From: CAYLLN01 sp036496265
Lineage (GTDB): Bacteria; Planctomycetota; Planctomycetia; Pirellulales; Pirellulaceae
Assembly (NCBI GenBank): GCA_036496265.1
Contig: DASXLL010000343.1
Location: 1-9,525 of the forward strand
Length of the DNA stretch: 9,525 nucleotides
Direction of reading: 5' to 3'
Positions 1 to 5,550 of this stretch are shown here, piece by piece. Each line of letters begins with the position of its first letter. Position 1 is the first letter of the stretch. A program made the translations under genes and the position numbers. The notes beneath the pieces were generated by a model that was not told the DNA's origin, made no database searches, and saw only the letters and a program-made list of their open reading frames with translations.

Positions 1-598
1 CGCTGGCGATGACACCGGGGCAGACTTCATAGACGTTGATTTTGTGCTCGGCCAGGCGATCGGCGAGAAGCCAAGTCATCATCTGCATTGCGGATTTGGC
101 CATGCAGTAATCGGCGCGGTTGGTTGAGACGGCGTACGCGGAGATCGACGAGATATTGACGATCGTCGCGCGCGCAATTGCGCCTTTTTCGATAAGCCCG
201 ATCATGTTCCTTGCCGCAAGTTGGGCCAGGAAGAACGGTCCCTTGAGATTCGTCGCGAAAACAGTGTCCCAACTTTCTTCGGTAGCCTCGAGGAGGTCTT
301 TGCGGCCGACCGAGGTAATGCCGGCATTGTTGACGAGCAGATCGAGTCGGCCGAGTTGGGCCACTGTTTCTTCGACTAAGCGAGTTCGGTCCGCACCGAC
401 GCCTACGTCCGCCTGCAGGGCGATCGCAACGCCGCATGCGGCTTCAATCTCGCGAACGACTTCTTCGGCAGCCTGGCGATTGGAGTGAAAATTCACGGCG
501 ACGGCGTGACCGTCGCGCGCCAGCCGCAGGGCGATGGCCCGGCCGATGCCGCGGGAGGCGCCGGTGATGAGAGCGGCGGGTTTTAATTCAGAGTTCAT
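1..598 (-). CDS. SDR-family oxidoreductase, 3-ketoacyl-ACP reductase type (3' end outside window)
   Basis: NAD(P)H-dependent short-chain dehydrogenase/reductase, probably cytoplasmic. The 199 visible codons contain the Rossmann dinucleotide motif TGASRGIG (residues 12-19), the NNAG motif (90-93), and the full catalytic tetrad: N117, S151, Y164 and K168 (YCMAK). The PG motif after beta-6 follows at 194-195. Only the C-terminal 50-60 residues, which carry the substrate loop, should be missing, so the substrate cannot be read. The segments 'ATNLKGPFFLAQ' and 'NRADYCMAKSAMQMM' resemble proteins annotated as 3-ketoacyl-ACP reductase in planctomycetes. No other fatty-acid synthesis gene is next to it, so a housekeeping FabG role is not shown. 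The start is the ATG at 598-596; no good Shine-Dalgarno is visible before it. It is transcribed away from the FHA gene. Family certain; reaction inferred. Confidence 0.93.
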   Translation of the reverse strand, partial: MNSELKPAALITGASRGIGRAIALRLARDGHAVAVNFHSNRQAAEEVVREIEAACGVAIALQADVGVGADRTRLVEETVAQLGRLDLLVNNAGITSVGRKDLLEATEESWDTVFATNLKGPFFLAQLAARNMIGLIEKGAIARATIVNISSISAYAVSTNRADYCMAKSAMQMMTWLLADRLAEHKINVYEVCPGVIAS

Positions 599-807
599 AC
601 AGGTTTTAGTCGCGAGGTTTGTATGATAGCCCAAATGCGATGGGTGTTTATTCTTCCCACAGCGGCTGCCCGGTCTTTAGGCAATAGCCAAACGCGTTTT
701 GCGAGTTTGTCTTGAGAATAACGAAAAATCCAGGCTTTTGGTCAATGCCAAAGCCTCTCAGACAGTTGCGGCACGGCAAGTGCAAAGTGCGGCGGTTTGG
801 CAATCCA

Positions 808-836
808 TGTGACGCAAAGGCGATTTTCGCGTCACA
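808..836. repeat. 8-bp perfect inverted repeat upstream of the FHA gene
   Basis: TGTGACGC (808-815) and GCGTCACA (829-836) form a perfect inverted repeat around a 13-nt spacer. The repeat ends 32 bp before the FHA start codon. The spacer can pair partly (AA..TT plus G-T pairs), so as RNA this would be one fairly continuous hairpin in the 5' leader; as DNA it could be a dimer operator. It lies in the 270-bp divergent region between the SDR gene and the FHA gene. A second, weaker inverted repeat (AGGCTTT 732-738 / AAAGCCT 750-756) lies in the same gap. I found no convincing sigma-70 promoter in the gap. Function unknown. Confidence 0.5.
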
Positions 837-868
837 GCCATGTCGCATTTGAACCAGGCGGCTCAGAA

Positions 869-1393
869 ATGAATGGCGACAATTCCACACCCATGTTGCG
901 CGATGAACCGCTTCCGCTGGATGTGACCATTCAGTTGCTCGATCCGGCTTATCGGCGGCCGATCAAGACGTGGAAATTCGTGGATCGCAAGTCGATTCGG
1001 ATTGGCCGCGGCGACGACGTCGATGTGGAAATCAGCGACGCGTATGTGTCGCGGGTGCATGCCGAATTGCTCCATCGCGATGGCCAGTGGAACTTGATCT
1101 CGCGCGGCCGTAACGGGGTGCTTGTGGGGTCGCAGACGATTACCGATTTGCCGGTCAGAAGCGAGGTGGTATTTCGGCTCGGCTCGGCCGGGCCATCACT
1201 GCGATTTACGCCCGCTGCCATTGCTGAAGCCGCTTCGGCCACACTGTGCTTTGAAGTCGATTCGAATCCGCTCTTGCATCTGGATGAAACGAAGCTGCGA
1301 GATGAAGTGGCACAGATTGCCAACGATGATTATTTTCAGAAACTGCAGCAGAAGGTGAAGGAGCTGCGACAGAGCCGGGCGACGAAATATTAA
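869..1393 (+). CDS. Small FHA-domain protein with a helical tail
   Basis: 174-residue protein with one forkhead-associated domain, the module that binds phospho-threonine peptides made by Ser/Thr kinases. The domain spans about residues 18-120 and shows the usual ligand-binding residues: RIGR (44-47), SRVH (61-64) and RNG (81-83). There is no signal peptide or membrane segment, so it should be cytoplasmic. After the domain, about residues 135-174 are charged and helix-prone ('QKLQQKVKELRQSR'), a likely coiled coil for self-association or partner binding. I chose the ATG at 869, which has AGGCGG 8 nt upstream; an in-frame TTG at 797 would add 24 residues unlike an FHA start and would include the inverted repeat. 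It lies 67 bp upstream of the MinD-like gene on the same strand and is probably in its operon. Domain call is firm; the bound partner is unknown. Confidence 0.9.
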   Translation: MNGDNSTPMLRDEPLPLDVTIQLLDPAYRRPIKTWKFVDRKSIRIGRGDDVDVEISDAYVSRVHAELLHRDGQWNLISRGRNGVLVGSQTITDLPVRSEVVFRLGSAGPSLRFTPAAIAEAASATLCFEVDSNPLLHLDETKLRDEVAQIANDDYFQKLQQKVKELRQSRATKY

Positions 1394-1406
1394 CGCATGA
1401 CCGATT

Positions 1407-1431
1407 CAAATGGCCAAGCAGCAATGACCAA
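1407..1431 (+). repeat. Dispersed 25-26-bp repeat, single copy between FHA and MinD-like genes
   Basis: The 25-bp segment CAAATGGCCAAGCAGCAA followed by TGACCAA matches the two arms of the inverted repeat at 7111-7136 and 7231-7256 with only a few differences. It fills much of the 67-bp gap between the FHA stop and the MinD-like start. It lies inside a possible 19-codon open frame (ATG 1397 to TGA 1456), which I do not call a gene. Role unknown. Confidence 0.6.
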
Positions 1432-1443
1432 TGATGCGGTGGT

Positions 1444-1450
1444 GAGGAGA
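1444..1450 (+). promoter_or_regulatory. Ribosome binding site for the GTG-started MinD-like gene
   Basis: GAGGAGA is a strong Shine-Dalgarno match ending about 10-11 nt before the GTG at 1461. It supports that non-ATG start, since no in-frame ATG gives a full Walker A region. Confidence 0.65.
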
Positions 1451-1460
1451 GATTGATTCT

Positions 1461-2234
1461 GTGCCTAAGATTATTTCGACACACTCGTTCCGCGGCGGCA
1501 CCGGGAAATCCAATACCACGGCGAATCTGGCGGTGCTGGTGGCTCGGGCCGGCTGGCGCGTCGGCATCATCGATACCGATATTCAGTCGCCGGGCGTGCA
1601 TGTTTTGTTTCGCGTGAAGGAAGGTGAGTTTCAGCATTCGCTCAATGATTATTTGTGGGGCAAGTGCCGCATTGAAGAGGCGGCATTCGATGTGACGGCG
1701 CGGGCGATTGGTTCGGTGACCGATGATGCCAAGCGGCCGCGGTTGTTTTTGATTCCGTCGAGCTTGAAAACAGGTGAGATTGCTCGGATTTTGCGAGAGG
1801 GATATGACGTCGGGCTCCTCAACGATGGGCTGCAGGATTTGCTGAAGCGTATGGATCTGGATTATCTGTTCATCGATACGCATCCCGGGGTCAATGAAGA
1901 GACGCTGCTGTCGATTGCGGTTTCGGATGTGCTGGTTTTGATTCTGCGGCCGGATCAGCAGGATTTTCAGGGCACGGCTGTGACGGTGGAGCTGGCTCGG
2001 AAGCTGGGAGTGCCGCATATGTTTGTCGTGATCAATAAGGTGCCGCCGGGAAGCGACCCGGATGTGCTCCGCGAGCAAGTGTCGTCGATGTATCGTGCGG
2101 ATGTGGCGGCGCTCTTGCCGCTGAGCACGGAAATGGTGCGGCTGGGCAGCGGGGATATTTTTGCCAATCGCTATCCGGATCATCCGCTGGCGCTGCAGCT
2201 CAAGGAACTCGCGACTCGAATTACCACGCTTTGA
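1461..2234 (+). CDS. MinD/ParA-like P-loop ATPase with RGGTGKS deviant Walker A
   Basis: 257-residue ATPase of the ParA/MinD (SIMIBI) class, which dimerises on ATP and positions DNA, envelope machines or division proteins. Motifs in order: deviant Walker A 'FRGGTGKS' at 10-17, switch I 'IIDTDIQSPG' at 36-45 (D38, D40), Walker B 'LFIDTHPG' at 136-143 (D139), and a base-recognition 'INKVPPG' further on. In classical MinD/ParA the residue before GG is the signature lysine (KGGxGKT) that reaches into the partner subunit. Here it is R11. I recall 'HSFRGGTGKSN' from a distinct MinD-like subfamily in several phyla, so this is probably a subfamily trait, not a defect. No C-terminal amphipathic membrane helix of MinD type is obvious, and there is no receiver domain as in CpaE/TadZ. 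It starts at GTG behind a strong RBS. It sits between an FHA gene and a glutaminase gene; FHA plus MinD-like pairs suggest phosphorylation-controlled localisation. Cargo unknown. Confidence 0.9.
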   Translation: MPKIISTHSFRGGTGKSNTTANLAVLVARAGWRVGIIDTDIQSPGVHVLFRVKEGEFQHSLNDYLWGKCRIEEAAFDVTARAIGSVTDDAKRPRLFLIPSSLKTGEIARILREGYDVGLLNDGLQDLLKRMDLDYLFIDTHPGVNEETLLSIAVSDVLVLILRPDQQDFQGTAVTVELARKLGVPHMFVVINKVPPGSDPDVLREQVSSMYRADVAALLPLSTEMVRLGSGDIFANRYPDHPLALQLKELATRITTL

Positions 2235-2245
2235 CGGTGTCCTTT

Positions 2246-2262
2246 GGTGGGCACAGCCCACC
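2246..2262. repeat. GGTGGGC-ACA-GCCCACC hairpin between MinD-like and glutaminase genes
   Basis: A perfect 7-bp inverted repeat with a 3-nt loop, followed by CTACA. It fills the 38-bp gap between the MinD-like stop and the chosen glutaminase ATG, 10 bp before that ATG. I recall very similar GTGGGC/GCCCAC elements scattered between planctomycete genes; this cannot be verified here. There is no U-tract, so it is not an intrinsic terminator. It could modulate translation of the glutaminase or mark an mRNA processing point. Confidence 0.65.
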
Positions 2263-2272
2263 CTACACGCCT

Positions 2273-3292
2273 ATGCCTGCTACTGACGAACTCGACCTGT
2301 TGATCGGCAAAATGAAGACGGCGGCGGCGCCGCTGCGCGAGGTGCTGCGGGATTTGCACGCTCGGTATGCGCCGGTCGATGAAGGTAAAGTGGCTGATTA
2401 CATTCCGGAGCTGGCGAAGGCAGATCGGAAGTGGTTTGGGATTGCGATTGCGACCGCGGATGGGCAGGTGTTTGAAGTCGGCGAGTGCAAACAGTTGTTT
2501 ACGATTCAGTCGATTTCGAAACCGTTCGTTTATGGATTGGCGCTGGAAGATCACGGCGTTGACCACGTTCTTTCCAAGGTGGGCGTCGAGCCGACGGGGG
2601 AAGCGTTCAATGCGATCGTTCTGGACGAGGCTTCGAATCGGCCGTTCAATCCGATGGTGAACGCGGGGGCGATTGCGACCGCTGATCTGGTGAAGGGGAA
2701 GGATTTTCCGGAGCGGGTGACGCGGCTGCTCTCTATGTTCGGGAAGTACAGCGGACGGGATGTGTATATCGACAACTCGGTGTTCATGTCGGAGCGCCTG
2801 ACAGGGCATCGCAACCGGGCGATCGGACATTTGATGCTGAATTTTGGCATGGTCAGTGACAAGATCGAGGAATCGCTGGAGCTGTACTTTCAGCAATGCT
2901 CAGTGCTGGTGAATTGTCGTGATTTGGCGGTGATGGGTGCGACGCTGGCGAGCGGCGGCGTAAATCCGATTACGAAAGTGCGGGCGATTCCGCAGCCGTT
3001 GGTGAAGTATTTGCTGAGCATCATGCTGTCGTGCGGAATGTATGACTATGCGGGCGAATGGGCGTATCGTGTGGGGATTCCGTCGAAGAGCGGCGTCGGC
3101 GGTGGGATCGTGGGCGTGATTCCCGGGCATTTTGGAATCGGCATCTTTTCGCCGCCGCTGGATGCGAAGGGCAACTCTGTGCGTGGGATTCGCGCCTGCC
3201 AGGAGTTATCGGAGCGGTTTGGGCTGCACGCTTTTGAGTCGGGGTTCACGGGGCAGAAGTTGCATGATCTGTTGGCCCCGAGTCGCGGGTAG
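2273..3292 (+). CDS. glsA: Glutaminase (serine-dependent beta-lactamase-like family)
   Basis: Hydrolyses L-glutamine to glutamate and ammonia in the cytoplasm. The 339-residue protein has the family's catalytic SxxK in 'TIQSISK' (S80, K83), the 'NPMVNAGAI' motif (126-134), 'CGMYDYAGEW' (254-263) and the C-terminal 'SKSGVGGGI' (271-279). Alignment from memory with E. coli YneH shows conservation along its whole length, including 'GKVADYIP' (38-45). It is about 30 residues longer than E. coli glutaminases: roughly 25 extra at the N-terminus and a 20-residue C-terminal tail. The start is uncertain. A TTG at 2231 overlapping the preceding TGA would add 14 residues, but these would be encoded by the GGTGGGC hairpin, so I prefer the ATG at 2273, although it lacks a clear Shine-Dalgarno. 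It lies 38 bp behind the MinD-like gene on the same strand, probably in one operon. A role in nitrogen or glutamate supply, or in acid resistance, is possible but not shown. Confidence 0.95.
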   Translation: MPATDELDLLIGKMKTAAAPLREVLRDLHARYAPVDEGKVADYIPELAKADRKWFGIAIATADGQVFEVGECKQLFTIQSISKPFVYGLALEDHGVDHVLSKVGVEPTGEAFNAIVLDEASNRPFNPMVNAGAIATADLVKGKDFPERVTRLLSMFGKYSGRDVYIDNSVFMSERLTGHRNRAIGHLMLNFGMVSDKIEESLELYFQQCSVLVNCRDLAVMGATLASGGVNPITKVRAIPQPLVKYLLSIMLSCGMYDYAGEWAYRVGIPSKSGVGGGIVGVIPGHFGIGIFSPPLDAKGNSVRGIRACQELSERFGLHAFESGFTGQKLHDLLAPSRG

Positions 3293-3316
3293 GCGGTCGT
3301 GAATTCGAGGCGCCGA

Positions 3317-3336
3317 CCCCACGATAAATCGTGGGG
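3317..3336. repeat. CCCCACGA-TAAA-TCGTGGGG hairpin element
   Basis: A perfect 8-bp inverted repeat with a TAAA loop, 24 bp after the glutaminase stop. It is followed by GCTAAAAGCAAAG and then by a second small hairpin (CCCG-TGAA-CGGG, 3351-3362). I recall the 'ACGATAAATCGTGGGGCTAA' pattern as a recurrent extragenic element in planctomycetes. There is no T-tract after it, so it is a weak terminator candidate at best; it may stabilise the 3' end of the glutaminase mRNA. Confidence 0.65.
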
Positions 3337-3432
3337 CTAAAAGCAAAGGCCCCGTGAACGGGTCTCGAGGGCGTGGCTACAATCGGCGGTGGAGAATTCA
3401 TTCCAGTGCGGATGGAGAAGCCGCGCGGCGCT

Positions 3433-3468
3433 CCGGGACCAGGTTTGGTCCCGGCTAGTTTTTATTTT
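3433..3468 (+). terminator. Terminator-like hairpin with T-tract, just before the PIG-L gene
   Basis: CCGGGACCA (3433-3441) and TGGTCCCGG (3446-3454) form a perfect 9-bp GC-rich stem with a GGTT loop. They are followed by CTAG and the T-rich run TTTTTATTTT (3459-3468). This is the form of a rho-independent terminator reading rightward and would end the FHA-ATPase-glutaminase transcript. The T-tract starts 4 nt after the stem, which weakens the call. It ends only 17 bp before the PIG-L start codon, so it could also act as an attenuator of that gene. The stem shares TTGGTCCCG with the element inside gspK. Confidence 0.55.
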
Positions 3469-3485
3469 CCTGAAATCAAAACGCT

Positions 3486-4256
3486 ATGCCTGCTGCCATT
3501 GCCATTGCCGCTCATCCCGATGATATCGAGTTTTTGATGTCGGGGACGTTGATGCTGCTGCGAAGTCATGGGTATTCGATCCACTATTGGAATTTGGCGA
3601 ATGGGTGCTGTGGGTCGAGCAAGTATGAGGCGGGGACGATTGCGAAGATTCGGAGGGAGGAGGCGTATTCGGCGGCGAAGGCGATTGGGGCGACGTTTCA
3701 CGAGAGCATCTGCAATGATCTGGAGATTTTTTATGAGGCGAAGTTGCTGCGGAAGGTGGCGGCGGTGATTCGGGAGGTGGCGCCGTCGATTGTGCTGACG
3801 CATTCGCCCGTGGATTACATGGAGGACCATACGAACGCGTGCCGGCTGGCTGTTACGGGGGCGTTTAGTCGGGGGATGCCGAATTTTGTGACCGATCCGA
3901 AGAGGCCGGCGATTGCGACGAACGTGACGGTGTATCACGCTCAGCCGTATTCGCATCGCGATCCGCTGGGGAAGATTGTGGAGCCGCAGATCGTCGTGGA
4001 TACGACGGACATCATCGAGCAGAAGAAGCAGATGCTATCGAAGCATGCGAGCCAGAAGCTATGGCTCGATGAGAGCCAGGGGCTCAATTCTTATCTCGAT
4101 ACGATGGCGGAGCTGGACGCGGAGGTGGGCCGGATGTCGAGCATTTTCAAATACGCCGAGGGATGGCGGCGGCATTTGCACTTGGGGTTTTGCGGGGCGG
4201 AGGATGATCCGCTGAAGACGGCGCTGAAGGAGCGGGTGCTGGTGGCGGCGGGGTGA
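3486..4256 (+). CDS. PIG-L / LmbE-type zinc N-deacetylase
   Basis: 256-residue member of the PIG-L (LmbE) family: zinc hydrolases that remove acetyl from N-acetylglucosamine-type amino sugars (MshB, BshB, PIG-L). The first zinc motif AHPDD is at residues 9-13 (H10 and D13 as ligands, D12 as general base); the third zinc ligand is H115 in 'HSPVDYMEDHTNA' (106-118). Length is normal for the family. There is no signal peptide, so it is cytoplasmic. The natural substrate cannot be read: bacillithiol-, mycothiol- and lincomycin-pathway members share these motifs, and no glycosyltransferase or ligase gene lies next to it. The start is the ATG at 3486, without a clear Shine-Dalgarno. Its stop is 31 bp from the stop of the convergent GspM-like gene. 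Family certain, substrate unknown. Confidence 0.93.
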   Translation: MPAAIAIAAHPDDIEFLMSGTLMLLRSHGYSIHYWNLANGCCGSSKYEAGTIAKIRREEAYSAAKAIGATFHESICNDLEIFYEAKLLRKVAAVIREVAPSIVLTHSPVDYMEDHTNACRLAVTGAFSRGMPNFVTDPKRPAIATNVTVYHAQPYSHRDPLGKIVEPQIVVDTTDIIEQKKQMLSKHASQKLWLDESQGLNSYLDTMAELDAEVGRMSSIFKYAEGWRRHLHLGFCGAEDDPLKTALKERVLVAAG

Positions 4257-4261
4257 GGGGG

Positions 4262-4282
4262 GAAGGCTGAAGGATGAAGGTG
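4262..4282. repeat. Three 7-bp tandem units (GAAGGNN) in a convergent gap
   Basis: GAAGGCT, GAAGGAT and GAAGGTG follow one another directly and fill most of the 31-bp space between the PIG-L stop and the GspM-like stop. No hairpin-plus-T-tract terminator is present for either convergent gene. The gap is too short for much else. Confidence 0.6.
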
Positions 4283-4287
4283 CGAGC

Positions 4288-5550
4288 CTAGCTGGCTTTG
4301 TCGGCGGGCTTGGCTTGGGCTTGGACTTCGTTGGTGGGGGGGCGATCGGGGGCGGCGACTTGGGGGACGTCGCTGATGGGCTTGGCCTGGTCGAGCGTGT
4401 CGCCACGGTTGAGCTTTTTCCGCTTGCCTTCGAAGTCGAAGCTGAAATCGAATTCGCCGATTTCGGAGACGGTGCCTTTGACGGTGCCGATCTCGAATCG
4501 GTCGCCTTGGTGCAACGTCACCATCTGGCCGGTCGGGCGGACGTGCAGCCAGACTTCGCCCTGGCCATCGACATCGAGCACGGCGCTGAGCATCGTAAAC
4601 TTGGCGAAATCGAACGTGGGGGCGCGCTCGACGGGCGGCGGCTGCGGTTTGGCGTTGACCACGACCTTTAATTCGGGCGAACGACGGGCGGGAAAGCCGT
4701 CGTCGATGCCTTGAATGACGAACTCGTAGCTGCCTTCTTCGGTGGGCTTCCAGGTGAACTTGCCGGTGATGGGATCGAGTTTGGCATCGGGCGAGGCGGA
4801 CTTCACGAGCTCGAATTGCACCTGATCGAGCCAGTCGGGGTCTTCGAATTTTGCCGTTAGCTCGACTTCGCGGGGCAGGAAGACGTCGGTGGAACCGCTG
4901 ACGGTGATTTTGGGCTCGGTGTTTTTCGGGCCGAATAGATTGCGGCCTACGATAATGTCGTAGTAGTCGTCGCCGGAAGCCAACATGAGGCGATTGCCAG
5001 GGTGGGGCTCTAATTTGTCGGTGTTGGAGGCTTTGCGGAGGGAGAGGGCCTCGATTTGCAGACCGATGCCGAGCAGCTTGCTGTCTTTGACCGGCCGCAG
5101 TGTCAGACGCGTGATGCGGTGCAGCCAATCGACGCTGTAGAAGGCGTGCAGCAGCTTGACGATTTGCGGGAGCGTGCCGCTGGCGTCAACGGCAAACGTT
5201 TGCCTGACGAACAGGTCTTTATCGCCACCGGCGGCAGACATAAACCGCACGTCGGGCTCGATGAGCTCACAGGCTTCCATCTCGGTGACGAGCCAGCTTT
5301 GATAGCGCGTGCGGGCGATTTCTGGGTTCGCGGGGAGCGAGCGCTCCTCGAATTGGGCGATTTTGCGCGAGGCGACGGCGCCTTGCAGGGCGGTGCGGTC
5401 GAGCTTCTTGAGCTCGTCGAGTAGCTTGGCCTTGTCGCTTGCTCGCGTGGAAAACTGGCCGCTGATCCAGCTAAAGACGAAAAAACCGATGACGAGCGTG
5501 CCGACAAAGCCGGCAATGATGGCGAAGAGTCGTTCGCGGGAGGTGTTCAT
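4288..5550 (-). CDS. Composite PilO/GspM-like plus Ig-like plus PilP/GspC-like inner-membrane protein
   Basis: 420 residues, bitopic, N-terminus inside. Residues 8-29 form one membrane segment. Residues 30-60 are a coiled-coil-like stretch, and about 60-172 resemble the periplasmic PilO/GspM fold ('LPQIVKLLHAFYSVDWLHRI' then 'TRLTLRP'). Then comes 'IIVGRNLFGP' (199-208), like the motif leading into the GspC/PilP domain. About 220-300 form an Ig/cadherin-like beta domain ('LDPITGKFTWKPTEEGSYEF', then 'IQGIDDG'). About 315-388 are a small beta domain ('GQMVTLHQGDRFEIGTVKG') resembling the PilP or GspC homology region that contacts the secretin. The tail is Pro/Ala-rich. It would form the inner-membrane platform with the GspL-like partner and reach toward the secretin. 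The start codon overlaps the gspL stop as ATGA and has GGAGG at 5557-5561, so translation is probably coupled. The PilO- and PilP-like assignments rest on pattern and gene order and are the least certain domain calls. Confidence 0.8.
   Translation of the reverse strand: MNTSRERLFAIIAGFVGTLVIGFFVFSWISGQFSTRASDKAKLLDELKKLDRTALQGAVASRKIAQFEERSLPANPEIARTRYQSWLVTEMEACELIEPDVRFMSAAGGDKDLFVRQTFAVDASGTLPQIVKLLHAFYSVDWLHRITRLTLRPVKDSKLLGIGLQIEALSLRKASNTDKLEPHPGNRLMLASGDDYYDIIVGRNLFGPKNTEPKITVSGSTDVFLPREVELTAKFEDPDWLDQVQFELVKSASPDAKLDPITGKFTWKPTEEGSYEFVIQGIDDGFPARRSPELKVVVNAKPQPPPVERAPTFDFAKFTMLSAVLDVDGQGEVWLHVRPTGQMVTLHQGDRFEIGTVKGTVSEIGEFDFSFDFEGKRKKLNRGDTLDQAKPISDVPQVAAPDRPPTNEVQAQAKPADKAS

Noticed and set aside
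623..628. TATCAT on the minus strand as a -10 box for the SDR gene
   Set aside because: No acceptable -35 hexamer at 16-18 bp; not reported as a promoter.
797..868. Extended TTG start for the FHA protein
   Set aside because: The extra 24 residues are not FHA-like and would be encoded by the inverted repeat at 808-836; the ATG at 869 has a better-placed RBS.
1397..1456. 19-codon open frame between the FHA and MinD-like genes
   Set aside because: Short, built largely from the dispersed repeat, and with no RBS of its own; the strong GAGGAGA in it serves the next gene.
1206..2261. 351-codon open frame on the minus strand, antisense to the MinD-like gene
   Set aside because: Its residues are rich in Arg, His, Gln and Pro with no family motif, and it is the shadow of a clear ATPase gene on the other strand.
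2180..2896. 238-codon open frame antisense to the glutaminase
   Set aside because: No recognisable domain, and the opposite strand encodes a full-length enzyme with all catalytic motifs.
4091..5128. 345-codon open frame on the minus strand overlapping the GspM-like gene in another frame
   Set aside because: Arg/Ala/His-rich low-information protein, a GC-rich shadow of the platform gene.
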